DNA of 64,000 nt from Syngnathus acus (Eukaryota; Chordata; Actinopteri; Syngnathiformes; Syngnathidae): assembly GCF_901709675.1 (NCBI RefSeq), contig NC_051087.1, positions 7,249,319 to 7,313,318 of the forward strand, given 5' to 3'. The position numbers and the translations under genes were made by a program. A model generated the notes under the pieces. It saw nothing but the letters and a program-made list of their open reading frames with translations. It had not been told where the DNA came from and made no database searches. Positions 12,313 through 26,810 of the stretch are shown here, in pieces; the first letter of the stretch is position 1; each line of letters opens with the position of its first letter.

Positions 12313-14784
12313 AAATTCTAAGACTTTGGTTGTACAGAATGCATCTGTTGCCCTTGTGCTGATTTACTCAGGCTGCTATACCGTATCTTTATACCGTAGA
12401 TTTCCGCACGAAAAACTTTATGCAAATAGCTACAACTCTGCCCAACAGACGTTTATTTATCTACATTCATTTCTCCTGTTGTTGGCTAGGGAATGTAATC
12501 GCTGGTGTGGAACAGCGGGAGAAGAAGCCAATTTAAAGTCAGGTACCAGCAAGGTGTGAGGCTTGCCCCCACAAGGCTTCGGTATTTTACCTGTTCCATT
12601 TAGGTTGACAAGAGCACTGGGACCACAGGGGCAGGCTGCAGTGTGGGATTAAGATCAGCTTTTTGAAACACATTGCATAATCACTGACAATATACTAAGA
12701 TTGTCATCATCCCTGAATCAATATATTTAAATACACATTTGATATATACTATAGCCTATTCAAGAATAACAAATGCTGCAACTTTTAAGCTTGTTATTTT
12801 GAACAACCCAAGTACAACCATCTAAAATTAGCATCATTTGCAGCTCTTTTATAAATGAAACTAAATCAAAACTTTTTATCACAAGGCGGAGTGCGGGGTT
12901 TTATAAACATACTATCTTGTCAACCTTGCTTCTCTTTTTACAAGTTAAGGGCAAGGTCAGGAGAATTGGGATTTTATATAAGCACCTCCCAAGGGAACAG
13001 TGCAGAACAGGAACTCAAGATCATGGAAAACCGATTTTTTTTTACAATGATAGCTTCCTTCCAGCACCCACTGTGAAACTCGAGTCACCATCGAATCCAA
13101 TTTCATCATACAACCTGAAAACTCCCCTGGTGCTTTCACACCAACTCTCAACTGAGGCAAAGTCAGGGCTGTGGTGAATGCAGGTTGTGATAAAATATGG
13201 CATGGAAAATATTCCCTTGACTCAAACAAAATACATAACTTTTTGGACAGCTTTTTTAACTGGAATTTTATTTTTTATGCAATGCACACTAACTAACCAA
13301 CAAGTCGAACTGGAACTCAACTTAAATGTAACTAAATATCTAGTTGTATTTAACCAAAAAATAAATAAAATTGGAATGACTGGTAGGACACTTTTCTACT
13401 GAATTTCAAATTATATTATTATGTTTATGTTAATTCCAAATGAGATGTTACGCTCCAATAAGACATGCAGTCTACGTACAGCTCAGCTACTTTTGTTTGA
13501 GGATTCTGGAAAATCAGTTAAAAAACACAATCAAATATTTACATAGTATTCTAGTAACGTCACCTTGTGTGGATTTTCACAATGATGTTTATTACATGAA
13601 TAGATAAAAGAAACGGCTTGTTTGATTTTACTTCTCGTGTACGTATGTATGTCTTTCACGTGCACAGGCATCCACACCACCATATGGCCATTAGGACATA
13701 CATATGCCGCATTCTATGCAGTTTTTACCATGCTTGAGTTGGTCTGAATTATACAACTCTACTCTTTTTTTTTCTTCTTCTGTATTTGCACCTCAGTGTG
13801 GATCACAATCAGACCGAGGTCTACTGAGAGCAGACTGAAGTAGAAGTTATTGTCTCTAACTCGTCACCATGGTTTGCATACAATATTTGGTCAACTATAG
13901 CCCATATACATATTTAAGGAGCCCCAAGGCATCGTGAGCAAACTGCACAAGATTTATAATTAGCTTCTGTCATATATCATATTTTAGAAGGATTACAGGG
14001 CTTGTCAATGGTAGCTTTCGAAAATAATTTTGGCTATATTAAATGTCAGTCTCAATTCACATCTTTCAAAAGATATGTTTTCATATCGTGATTCTTATTT
14101 ATAAGGAAGGCAATCATACAATTTGACTTGTTTGATGCGTGCCAGTACAATTTAGATCTCTATCTTGAAATATGAATTTGTTTAAATTGAAAATGACTCA
14201 TGTTCTCTTCCTGGCAATGTCAATCAATAATTGCAGTTGTAGATTGATGTGTCATGTTGCATTGCTATCATTTTTTAGATTTTTTATTTTTAGAACGTGT
14301 TTTGTTTTTAGTCTAATTTTAATAGTTTAGCATTTTTAACTGTGTGTGTTAGAGTGGTGCTCACTCTAAAATAATCTGTCAACCCTAACAGTGTGCATAT
14401 TTTGTGTGTCAAGATTAAAAAAAAAAACGCATCACGGTAAATATTGTGTAATACAAAAACAGGCTTTAAATAAAAACACTGTAAAAACAATCATACACAA
14501 ATCAAGTTCAGGTAATGGATAAAAGTCCACAGACTGAACAGTAATAAGTTTGGGCGATGTGTCACAGAGCCACCAGACCGTAATTACAAAACATTTTCAT
14601 TTCCCTTTATTTTGAAGTATCTATATACTTTTAATATATATGTACTGTACAATAAATTAGAAATGATTGGCAGTAACAGCAAATGGCTGTCAAGGCGGTG
14701 TCAATTTTGTATAAACATTTGATCACTGCTATGTGTAAGTGAAGAATTTTTGAGACTTGCTATTTTTTCTATGGATAGGATGAA

Positions 14785-14808
14785 TAATAATAATAATGAT
14801 GATGATGG
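14785..14808 (+). repeat. AAT/GAT trinucleotide repeat
   Basis: AATAATAATAATAAT passes into GATGATGATGG. Confidence 0.85.
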
Positions 14809-15855
14809 AAGAAAATAACAGCTCAAATCATTCTGACTGTGTTGTTGGTTGCAGTAATCTCTAAATCTATTTAATCGACGAGATGACGTCCACATATAAC
14901 ATGCTTGCCAACTCGTAATAATAATTACGTCATTGCCCTATACTATTCCAGTGCGTCTAATCATTTTTTTTTTTGCATTATGCTAATACTTGACATCACA
15001 TTATGGAAGACTGATAACATTCCTGGTAAGCCTTACTAATCCACCTTAGTGCCAGAATAATGATTGCTTTTTGTCTGCTCTTGAGCAAACAGTCCACACC
15101 ATTTGGGTCATTGCAGCCCAAACAAATCGGTATCTCCACGCTTGATTTCAATACCTCTTTTATTCTCTCTTGCTCCCCCACCGGTTCCTCACTTCCTCCA
15201 CTCTAGTTCTCTTTGCCCTTATCTCACTGCATCTTCCAACTAAGCCTATTTGCCACCATAAGTGAGCCTTGGGCATATTTTTATTAACAAACAGTGCATG
15301 GATACGTGTGTTCTTGTGTTTAGAGCTACCATGCACACACAAGTACTTGGCTCATCTGCCCTAGATGCAGTCTGTTGCACCTACACAGAAGAAGCACACT
15401 TAGGAGAACAGATTTAACTTTGTCCAACCCACCCCCTCCACCATGGCTGCTAATTTGTTGGTTTCAGTGCTTGTGCCTACGAAAACATGTTTATTTACTC
15501 GTTACACTACTACATACTGTAGAGATTCATAAAATATAAGAAGATATAAAATGTGCAGTGCAATGCTCCAAAATCTATACAAATGTGAGTGTTGAGGAAA
15601 AGACATTTTACATTCCTGTGAGATTTCGCACCAGGATATTGTCTGTTACGTGGTGTCCTCTATACCTTGTACCATCTATAATTTAAATATAAGCCTATTA
15701 CTCTTTTAATGATTAAAATGGTAAATACACAAAGCTTGCACCAGCCGTGCACACAAGTTTACCTTCATGCCGAGCCTGCACAATGCAAAATAGCCTTTTA
15801 ATATTTGTCATTTCATTTTAAGATAATTAAAATTGTGTGATGCTGGCTGGGGACT

Positions 15856-15951
15856 TAAGTTCTATTCTCATTACTATTGTTGAACAGAAATGTGTCACGC
15901 AAATAAGTTCTATTCTCATTACTATTGTTGAACAGAAATATGTCAGGCAAA
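15856..15951 (+). repeat. Tandem duplication of a 48-bp unit
   Basis: TAAGTTCTATTCTCATTACT followed by ATTGTTGAACAGAAA occurs twice in direct tandem (15856-15903 and 15904-15951) with only a few differences (GTGTCACGC against ATGTCAGGC). Confidence 0.92.
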
Positions 15952-17830
15952 ATGTGCCGGTTTTGCATTAAAAAAACCGCATGATAACACACTGAACTAC
16001 CACGTGGTAAACGTTTGAACTAGGTTTGGGACACTAAATCGTTTGAATTTTAATGTTTAAACAATTTGGAATCAGCCAAATATTTTCAAGCATTTCAATT
16101 TATTAACCTACTATATAAATATATTGGCCGAAACCAGATCCTACCTCAGAGTTCGGTTTATTCTGCATTAAAGTAGCATCTGCTTGCTCCCTAGCTATTA
16201 TTCCTCATTATCAAAGTTGGCTTTTGTGCAACACGCTTTTACCATGCACTCATCATTAAAGTTAAATGTTTAGGGACTCATTTATTGCTTTCACAAATTG
16301 ATATTGCAGTGTTTAACTTATTTTGTCAATTGTGTGGCCATTAAAGAGGACATATTGTAGACAATTGGCTTTTTAATGGCTTGTATACAAACAGTTTGGT
16401 CTCTCGAAAGCGATGGGCAGACACTGACCCGAGTAAATACAAATGGTGCTTTTACCTCACTTTCAGACTCCGTGCTGTTTAAGTAGCGGTTCACCTAGTT
16501 GCAGTGCCCCAGGTCCACCCCTTGTTGTCTTGGTGATCAAAGAAGACTATACGTGATCAGAAATTTTGGAGCGCATTAGAAAGTATGGGTATGTCTTATC
16601 CAATTTAAAATTAATTCTTATTCATCAGTACAAGTGTGGTAGGCATGTGTTGTGAATCTGAAGGTGATGTTTTCATGTATAATCAACTTGTGTGCAGAGT
16701 ACAAACATTCCTATGTGTTTATTAGTAGCATATATTGTGTCTAAAGAAAATCAGATAAATTATGTGTGGTGCAGGCACTGGAGACCAACATTAATGTATT
16801 TGTATGTCAGCAAATAAAAACATATTTTTCAATATCTCCCCTTTGAGAAGAAGAAACTGCATTGCAACACGCACTTAAATGTTGAATAATACTAGATTTG
16901 TAGGGCCAGATAGATTTATGAAATACAATATTATGGAACTAGAAACATTTGATCAATAGCATTCACTGCGGAGTAATAGCATGGTAAAAAAAAAATGGGA
17001 ACAGCCAAGCTGGGATTTAGAAAAGAAGAACATTTCTGTCATCGATCAGATCCCGAGCATCTCTGATGCTGGTATGCTCATGGGGCAACACAGACAGTAT
17101 GTGATCTTTTTGGTTTGTTACTATTGACATTCTTGTTTTGTATCTGCTATTATGTACGTCGCTTACCATAATCATCTGCTGATGCACTATGGAAGTAATA
17201 CCATTTCTGCTGTCTGTTTCACTCGTGTTGAAATGGGTATTACTTTTAATCATACTTGCTTTAGTAGGAACCTTCAGAGAGCTCAAGCTACTAAATGAGA
17301 AATTTCACTCAGGCTCAAATTCAAGCCGTTGCTGCATTTTCTCTTTTAACTAGACTCTAATTATCCATGCTATACTCATGGTGGCGCGCTGAAAAAAAAA
17401 TCTGTTTGCCAAATTACCGTGCTAATTTTTTTCATCTCTTTTTCATCTGTGACGAGAGGATTGAGAGCAATTTAAGACCCATCCATGAAAATGAATGAAA
17501 GCTATAAATTACACTTTAATTTAGCAGCAGGTGATTGATCATGAGAAATGGGATTTTGTTGACTCTCTTATGCGGATGTGCTTGCTAAAGATAGCATTGT
17601 GATGCATATTACTTCACTGTTGCTGTGCTACATGCACTAAATACTACATGCAATGAATTTCTTCTATAACTGACTAGGATGCTGGCTTGCATCATGTCAT
17701 TAGCAAGGTGTAGGTAAGGAAGCTAGTTTGTATGAGGGCCTCACACTTGACTGGTTTTCCGTCTGCAATACTTTTGTTTTATTCCAAAGTAATTCAAGGT
17801 TGTGTGTTTTTGTTGAAATAATTATAAGGA

Positions 17831-17910
17831 GTGCTGTGAATAAGTATTTGGCCCTCTTCTGGTTTCATTTTTTTTCTCTCCATAATCATCAAACTTCAAT
17901 TTCAGCTCAG
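17831..17910 (+). mobile_element. Fragment of a DNA-transposon end
   Basis: GTGCTGTGAATAAGTATTTG, followed by GCCCTCTTCTGGTTTCATT and CATCAAACTTCAATTTCAG, closely resembles the terminal wording of a Tc1-like repeat family common in teleosts. Only one end is present, and a different MITE begins 17 bp later. Confidence 0.5.
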
Positions 17911-17926
17911 TTAGAAGGGGGTAACA

Positions 17927-18106
17927 TGATTACGTTTACAAGCTGAGATAGTCGGGTTAGAAAATAGTTAACAGTTAATCGGAATTTTAAAAACTAGATT
18001 AAGGTCTTCATCAAGATTCTGAGCGCGTTTACGTGGACTTTAAAAACTGGAATACTGCCAATATTCCGATTTTAAAAGGGTTATTGACTGCATGTAAACG
18101 TAGTCA
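17927..18106. mobile_element. Non-autonomous MITE with 14-bp inverted ends
   Basis: TGATTACGTTTACA at 17927-17940 pairs with TGTAAACGTAGTCA at 18093-18106 (one mismatch). Inside, TAATCGGAATTTTAAAAACT and the ATATTCCGATTTTAAAAG stretch form a second, inner inverted pair. No coding frame is present. Confidence 0.7.
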
Positions 18107-19901
18107 CAGTTGCCCATCGTCAATCAAGAAACATCTAGTCAAATGGCCTACCCCAGAAGTGAGCGCCCTTAAAAAGGTCAAGCAGTAAAATGAACCGGAG
18201 GTAATAAAATGTTAGTGTAACAGTACTTTTCAACAGGATTACATTTACATAGTTAAAATAAATCAGCACCTATCTCAAACAGCTCCAATAAAACTCCAAC
18301 ATCATAATGTTCTACAGGGCTCACAAATTTAGACACATGAAGAGACACATTAAATGGATGCATCCTGTTTGTCAAGTCACAGATGCAGGTTCCGTTCTGA
18401 TATTTCTTCACTTTGTCAATGTCAGCAGTTATTAGCATCCACATATTAGTTTGGAAATATGTTTTTCTTTACATGTTAAGCTAGAACCGAAGAGCCCTTT
18501 TAGACAATATTTCTGGGATGTGTGCGTGTGTGCGTTTGTGTGTGTTGTGATGGGATCGGCCCTGTGAACTTCATCTTTTGTCAGCCACACAGAAGCTCAA
18601 GGCCATAAGTCGATATCAAAGAGAGAAGTGAATGATGTATTCTCCCCACACACCTATCACTTTTGTGCTTCGGGGCTCAAATGTAAACAAGTATCATATT
18701 TTATTCAAGCTGATGGGTCGGAATGACGGGGGCTGCAAGAAAAGGACAAAAATTTGAGAATTTGAATGAAACATTACTGTACCACGCAATTCTAGCACTA
18801 ATGTAATCATATTATTAAGTGAAATAAATTGACCTGATGACACTTTTTTTTTTTTTGCCATTTTGCTTAAATATTGAATGCATGGCTGTCTTTCATGCAT
18901 TATTAATGGGTGATCTGTTTAATCATTATTTATGTCTTGAAGAGTAAAACAAACAAAAAGCAGAGAATAAAGCATGTTACAACATGCAAGATCTGCACAT
19001 GACCATTGATCTAAGAGCTCTCCACGGTTGGTCCCTACAGAGCGGCATTGATTTATTTATCCCCTCAGAATAGCCTCAATACCTATGTTGAAATACATTC
19101 ACAGCATACAAATTCATCGTGCAAGTTTCCGATACAATTCAAAGTTAATTGATTAGGCTGATATTTAAGGTACCATTTTAGATTGCAGTAATTGCTGTAA
19201 GGAATGCGATCAGATGTTTTATAGCGTTGTCCTCTTCATGTTTGGGCAATCTCAGCAATGGTGCACATTATTCTCTCAGCCAATTAATGGTTGTGGGTGT
19301 AGTAGGTGGGAATCAATAGTATTTTATAGACTTGTACATGTTACAAATATTGGTTAGTGGATTCTGTTGTTAACATAATCGTTTAAAGAGCCCATTAAAT
19401 GAGAAGTATATGTTTATTTTATAGAAACGGAAATGCATGAGAAGCATTTGAAATGTAATATTGTAAATCCTCCCCGGCATTTCCATACAAACATATGCAG
19501 GTCTCTCATGTGCAGTATTTGTGTGTAACTTACAATGTTACTGGATAAATATTGATTGTGGACATTAGTAATCTGTGTAGATCACAATAATCATGTTCAG
19601 GTACTAGCTTGGCTTATCTTTGTTTGACAAGCTCTTAGTTTAGCTCAGCACAAATCATATTACATTTCAGAAACATGGCGAAAAAAACATTTGTATGATG
19701 AAATTACTTCTACATTGATATGCTCATTGAAACTCTTCGTGAAAAGAAAGCAAGCACAATTGGATTGTTTTGAGTTGTTAATTGAGTTGTTAAGTAGTTT
19801 CCCATGGTCACTGAGCCACACAGTGGGGTTGTTCTGTTCTGCAAAAGTATCACGTTGATTTTAGCTTGCACTTGGCTGATTTTTGCACATTGTTCATTTA
19901 T

Positions 19902-20219
19902 AACACTTGACACCTGGGGGCCAGATACGGCCCGCCACATCATTTTATGTGGCCCGCGAAGACAAATTGTGCATCAAATTCGTGTGTCATTACTAGAATT
20001 GCAAATTGTCTTCACTTTTAATAATATATATTTTTAAAATATTTGACCAGTTTATCCTCGTCTGATTTGAAAACGAGTTATTTGTCAGTTTGTTTTGTCG
20101 CTTTTACTGTATATAATGAGGTGCTCATACATTTATTGGGGTTGACAGTCATAATGGCCCTCTGAAAGAAGCCATGACTACAATGCGGCCCGTGAAAAAA
20201 ATGAGTTTGACACCCCTGA
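19902..20219. mobile_element. hAT-like non-autonomous element
   Basis: The right end, read inward on the minus strand, is CAGGGGTGTCAAACTCATTT followed by CACGGGCCGCATTG, a hAT-like terminus. The left side contains GGGGGCCAGATACGGCCCGC and TGTGGCCCGCGAAG but its outermost inverted repeat is degraded. No transposase frame is present. Assignment rests on remembered wording of hAT termini. Confidence 0.6.
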
Positions 20220-23200
20220 TATATAATATTAATATCTTACTATTTTAGTTGTGCTTTTAATATTACAATCAATGCAAATTGTTTCCTGTTAGCTAGCTTA
20301 TATGGTATTAAACTTTACATTTCATAGAAGCATAATTCTGGGCCCACAGCTATAGAGGCTGGGATAAATATGGCTTCGTAAATCATATGCATGCACCATA
20401 GGGTGTCTTTTTTTGTTGACAACCTGTGTCAGTCTAGCTTTATGCTTGCTGTGTGTTTCTCATTAACACGCAACCACAATTCCCTTGTCTTGTGCCTGCT
20501 CCCACTGTGACACAATAACAGCACTGATAGAACATTTGAATGTCTGACTTGACTGTAAGTCCAACATTCATTCTGGAGCCAGCTGAATGGCAGCTCCCAT
20601 CTGTATTTATACGTGCCCTGTTTAGACTTTAATTAGTCAAGTCGAGCACAGTGCCAAGCCACCGCCAACCTCGTGCAGCGAGGCGCAAAACTTGAATCAT
20701 CTTGGATTCTCGACGGATGTTGAAATGTTTGATGAAACAATCTGGCTAGTGCCTATTAGAGAGATTCTATCAAAGGGGTTGATCCACAACATAAAGGAGG
20801 AAATATTCTTCAGAACAAGGCATATTTCCATGATTTATTTCGCAACCTTAGTATGAATCCACTGTACTAATCTTCCCTCCATTGTTGTTGTTCATTCATA
20901 AAGTTGCTTCCCAAGTGACATTGGGTAAAGGCTAATGGTGTCATTAAACCCCATTCTTCCTTAAAACAGCCTTGGGTTAAGATTGGCTTTCTATCTCAGC
21001 ATCACTTTGCCCACAAAGGGACCTCAAAGGATGTTTGAATTATGATCAAAATTCAAGAATGTTTTTTTTTTTCCCCGTCCTTGAACTCACCTCCATATGA
21101 TAATCTAAGATAAATAAAACAAAACCACCAAACCAAAACCAGTGTTCACTTGACCCTCAGCAATTGTAGACATGCTAAATCCTATAGCTGGTTGCACATG
21201 TCTATTTCAAGACAACATTACAGTAATCATCGCTGTCCTGAATTTATTCAAGAGTAATGGGTGGTGTTCAGATAAATGTGATGACTCATTAAAAAAAAAA
21301 AACAGCTGATGGAAATTTTAATGGTTTTGAAGCAGTGACTTTAAAAATGGTGGTAAAATTTACAATCCACTCCAATCTACTGAAATTATCACATTGCCTG
21401 CTTGATCTTCTTTGCTCAAGACATTGCATGATATGCTGGTTGCTACTATGCCCAAAATATGAAAGCTTAAGGCACGAAGCTGGCAAGATGTGATCTAAGT
21501 GACAGTGACTACTGGTCACATGATCAACATCACTTGGCTAGTCTGTTGTGGTGGCAGATTTTACATATTTACTTGTTAGCTACACAAGTAATTACAAACT
21601 TGTATTTACTTGCAAGCTTTTTGAATTCGCCACCACACGAATATTTTGCCGTCTCAAAAGCAGCTAACACTTAGGCTCTTACCTTTATGATTTGTTTGTG
21701 AGGTTTTTTTTTGGTCATTTTTTGCAATCCAAATGTTTTTCCTTGCCAAGTGGCCTTCCACAAACCTCTGCACTGCTGCAAGTGACGGTGCAAATATCAG
21801 GCATATGCAGAAAAAAGGAGGTCTGCAGGTTTACCATTGCATTTGCTCTAGATCCTCAAGGCTTGAAATGTGGGTGGGACTGTCAAGAAATGTTATCGCT
21901 AGCAAAAATTATGCCCATGAAAGTTTGATGGGGGTTCACATAACATAAATTGTTTCGGTCAGTGCCATCGCCTACCTACACTGAACTTGGAATGGGATGC
22001 AGAGATGTGTTGTTTGTGGGCATGTGTGTGCAAGTCTTTTTTTTTAGATGCATTCATAGCAAAATAAGACCTGGTTTATTCATCCCTTTTGTTTTGCCTC
22101 TTTTGTTATTAAGCAGTCACAGACAATCTTCTAGCATAGCTTGAATAAAAAATGGTGAACTCTTTTGGGCGGGGAAGAGAAAATACAAATTAATTCACTT
22201 TACTTATAAGTTTGTCTTAAGTAGGTCAACTAAAGCTTACACTGTCAGTCTAGTAAGTGTGCCATTCTCATCATCTATGATAGGATTATGTTAAATATAC
22301 ATATTCTTTTGCTCATTTGTGGTGAAAGGTAATTGTCATACACATAGCAAATTAAAACTACGGCTTTATTGCTTCCCCATTTCGCAAAGGTTGCTAAGAG
22401 AAGATAACGCTACCCTCTGTGAAGATAACATATTAAAAGTATGTTGTTGTCCAGTCTTCTGCGAGCATGGGTTTCTGGGAAGGGCACCACAAAGACCTTT
22501 TGATGACGCTGGAAATGCTGTCAAGCGCCAGTGGTTTAGATGATGAATTGTTCTTTTAATCATGACCGATGCTTCCCGTTTTCCACCAAACCTCAAGACA
22601 ATGGTGCCCAGTGTTGCGGTGTGACCGGGACGTAGACTAGATAATAGGAAGTGATGTATTGAATATAAAGCCTAGCAGTATGTTCACCCGTCCTCTGTGA
22701 CATCTATTCTGAGGTCAGAATCATACAAAGTTTCCCCCAAATGGGTACATTTAGAATTTAACCCTAGGCACCAGAAGGCGGCATACTCAGTAGGTCAGTT
22801 ACTCCGTCTCCATTGACTGGATGTATTTATGTTCACTAATGCAAATGATTACGTCGTGGTGTGTGGAATTTCCCTCCATCAATTCTTCAAACTTGTTAAA
22901 ATCACATCATACACGCTTATTAAAAGGATCGCCGTGTTTTGTAGCATACATTTAAACCAATGCGTAACCCGATATTTCTCATTATAAAACATCAAGGGTG
23001 ATTCTAGGACATACCTGTTATGTATTTGTGTTATTGGTTTGCTTACTTAATAATCCTATTTGGATTTAGGATGTGGTTGATTTTGCTCGATTATTGGTTG
23101 TGTGTCTTTTTTTTTTTAATATGGCTCATCCTATTTGGATTAGGATGTGGTTGATTTTGCTTGATTATTGGGTTTTTTTCCGTGGGGGTTTCGTTCTGTC

Positions 23201-26200
23201 TAAAAAGTGGAAGCGACTGGGATGACCTATTTGAGGAGAGGTGATAACTCAGACAGATAGCTGGAGATTACCCAGGGATCAAGAGGCTCAGTGGCCTCTC
23301 AAACAACAATAACTGGAGAGCATATCCCATCTCTCCACCCCCTACCGAGGCCCTTATGGCAGGACTTCACCAAAACACTCCAGCACTCGCTCAGCAAAGC
23401 ATATTTGTCATATGGACTCCTTGTTTTCTATTTAATGGACACAATAATTCCCCAAAGGGTCATGTGGGGCAAAAAACAGTCTAACCTCATTTTCAGATTT
23501 TGAGACGATAACATTTTTCTGTTGGAGAGCTTTTGTAACAAAGTGCTTATTTTGATGTGGGATTATTGTTTACGTGGCATACTAAAAGTGTCTGAAAGCC
23601 TTTTTCTTAGCAGCACAAACTCAGAAAAAAGCTTTGCTAGGTGATTACGTCTGAACCCTGGAAATTTCCGTGAATTATGTGACGCACATGTTTAAATGAC
23701 ATGGGCTAACTATTCATGATTAATGGATATGTCTCCTCCACAAGTCTCACTGAGTGTGGGAAGTGTTGTTGTGCAGTTTGTTGTGCTTGTGAAAGAAACA
23801 TCCTCACTGATTACTTTGTATTTTGTTTCATTCTGGGAAATGAAATGTTTACTTTAGATATGTTTGTTCATGTTTTTCAACATATTATTCAAAGGGGAAC
23901 GTCTTCAAGCTTAACGTTTACCTTAATATTCAATTTTAATATGTAATGTTAATATAAAATAGAAGCCAGTTCCATGGCATCTATTGAAGGGTGGGGGTTT
24001 GATGTAGTTCCATGCACACTGTAAATTGTGAAGGGGGAAGGTAAGGTGCTCTCGGCGCTACTCATTCTGGGGACCATCTGGTTCTATTGGATTTTGGCAT
24101 TGTACACTCTCTATCCTCCAAACCTTTAACTCTCAGTCCCTGTTGTTTTGTTCCCACATACAATGATTATAACTTTAGTATACAAATACCACATAGAACA
24201 TTGGTTTAATCAGTGGTTATTGCATTGCACAGATAAATATAAAACAGTGAAAATTTCCATGTCCCTTCATTAGTGCCGTCCACACTTACCATGACTCGCT
24301 AAGAACGTAAAAAGATACAAAATGATTTGTCATTGGTATAGGCCATGCCCTGAACAATTAGAAACATCACCCAAAGTGAAGACTGTGATCATCAAATGAA
24401 GACGAGCTGTAGGATTTCGAAAATAAATTAAAGATGAAGAAAGTTTCTATTTTTTGTCATTTAACTTTCCTCTTTTCATTTCTAGTTAGTTTGCTATTGT
24501 ACACTATAATGGAAAACTGCACAGGAGGTATGGCTACTTGCTAACTTTTACCATCTATTTATTTATTTTTTTTACACAAAAGCAACAGCTCTAAAACCTT
24601 GAATCACATGGATGCCAATTTTGGAGCATTAACTGGACAAAATACATTCTCATCAAACATCCTACCTTTGTCATAGAGTACCCATGGGCTTCATTAGTGC
24701 CAGCATTAAAACAACAATCCTCATTCCCATTCCCACTCCCACACACTGTTTCCAAAGACCATCAACAGAGGAGGAAACAACACTAGCCCGAAGGGTGCAT
24801 GCATATGATTTTGAATGTAACAGTAGGAAGTCTAACTCTGATTTAATTTAACTGCAGCATGTTTGTAGGGCACTAGCACTCTTTGAGTTTGTGCAGTTGC
24901 ACAAGTCTAGCAATTCCACTAAAGCATGTTGATTGGTTTTGAATGAGTGATTCAGACACTCCATAACTCTAGCAATTTGGTCTTTGCAGTATGTTGCCCT
25001 GTTTAAATCGATGGAAAGTTTTTTTTTTTTTTTAATGTACATATACATATTAACCGTATTTGAGTCTTTGTTGGGTTAACAAACACAGACTATTTTATTG
25101 AAACCATTTTTTTCTTGCTTGTATACACTGCGATTGACCGCTGAGCATAGCCGGCATTCTGTGCATGGTCCAGTCTTCACGGCTGACTTACCTGGCACCC
25201 TAACAGCATTAGATTCACAAAAGAAGACAAAGCCAGAGGGAGGCGGAGACCAGTGGGAAAATAACATACATCAATTCATAAAAGCGCTCTATGCGAATTT
25301 AAGGGAACAAAATAATTGTTTAAAAAACACACAAGTAAAATTAGATGAGAAGATGCCCTATCAAGTTTCTGTATGCATGTACCAAACAAATGTTTGCATT
25401 TATCTAGTCACATCTGAGATTAAAAAAGAAAAACTGAAAATAATTATAATTTTTTTTTTTGTCAGTCCATTATTACCATAAGGAATCAGTAAACACAAGT
25501 AGATGGATGGATATCCCAAAAGTGTTTACGTTTCATCAGCATCCAACAATTCTGAGAGCAACTTCAAAGTAAAGTTTGGAAAAGTTTATTTTTGTCACAC
25601 TCCTGGGACATGTATTTGATGCCGACTTAACAAGTACCAAGGCAATCTTCTTTTTAACACTATGCTATCTATAGAGCTGTACACCTATCCCTTTATATGA
25701 ACCACTCATTGCCGCTTGTACCGGTTAGCAAATGGCTAAAAGGACATGTTGGTAGCTCAAGTAAAACATTTTCCTAACTCAATTAGGTGCCACGCCCAAA
25801 ATCCCACCTCTGTGAACTTTAACAACCAATTCTTCCTCCACACTCTGGTTTATAATAAATCCTACCTCTTTTGATCCCATTGCTCCCAAACCAAATCACA
25901 TTAACTGGATTAAAATACTTTTACATACATATAAAGTTGTGTCACCGGCATTGGGTGGAGGAAGGATGACTTTTCAGTGCCCCTCAAGTAATGATCAACA
26001 TTTACTAATACATTATCAAAGAGGGAAAGCCTTTTTTTTTTTTTAGATTACGCAATAATTTGCAAAAATAACACTGACCTGTGTGGACTAACCGGTAGTT
26101 AACAAATGAAATTTACCAAATTGTGACAAAAGTCTAATTTTGATCTCTATACTGTTTTTGATGTTGTTCTTGGTTGTGGGTTCGTTTGTAATCGAGGAAG

Positions 26201-26810
26201 GGCTCTTGTTCTGAACAGTGGTTTTAATGTAAACGATATAACCTACATTGACATGCACATTTTTATTTGTCGTTTTCCATTGCAGTGACCTTTCGCACTG
26301 TGCCATTTGTATAACTTTTCTAGAAGTGTCGTCTCAATTTGCCTTTCTAGAGATATTTTAACTTTATAAAAGGCAGGATGAGTGGGATCCCAGAATCTCC
26401 ATAGCCTATTCAGTATTCCACCGATGTTTGATCCCGACCTTACTGTTGCGTGTCCTTGGTGCATGCAGAACGCAGTAAATGCTTTTTTTGGGGGGTAGGG
26501 TGGGATTGCATGCTCCAGAACATTTTAATGTACCTTGTCATTCTTAGCACACTATCAGTAAGCCCCACAGCAGGAGCTCAGAGCAACCATTTCTATTATG
26601 AGATTGATTGAATTACTGCTGCTCAAGTTGACACTTAATGGATTACGATGGTCAGAATGGTTATAACAAATGAGGCAGATCTGTGTAAAGACACTTTAAT
26701 CCTCTTTCTTTTTACATGGCCAGAAAATATTCATTTTAAATGTTTATGTTGCTAATCTACTTATGGAGTTTAACCTACTCAAAATAAGGTCTAATAAACA
26801 AAACATGATG

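Larger units (their letters stand above)
10060..15855. other. Intron with one MITE and a small repeat
   Basis: Contains the MITE at 12221-12312 and the trinucleotide repeat at 14785. No gene, structured RNA or conserved motif was recognised in the remainder; open frames of 60-90 codons are unremarkable. Confidence 0.5.
15952..19901. other. Intron containing adjacent transposon fragments near 17.8-18.1 kb
   Basis: Outside 17831-18106 only AT-rich intron is seen. The 89-codon minus-strand frame at 17017-17286 is unrecognised and probably chance. Confidence 0.5.

Noticed and set aside
25076-25267. Minus-strand open frame containing a consensus-like CCAG|GTAAGT donor
   Set aside because: No matching acceptor or homology; an isolated donor-like sequence in intron is expected by chance.
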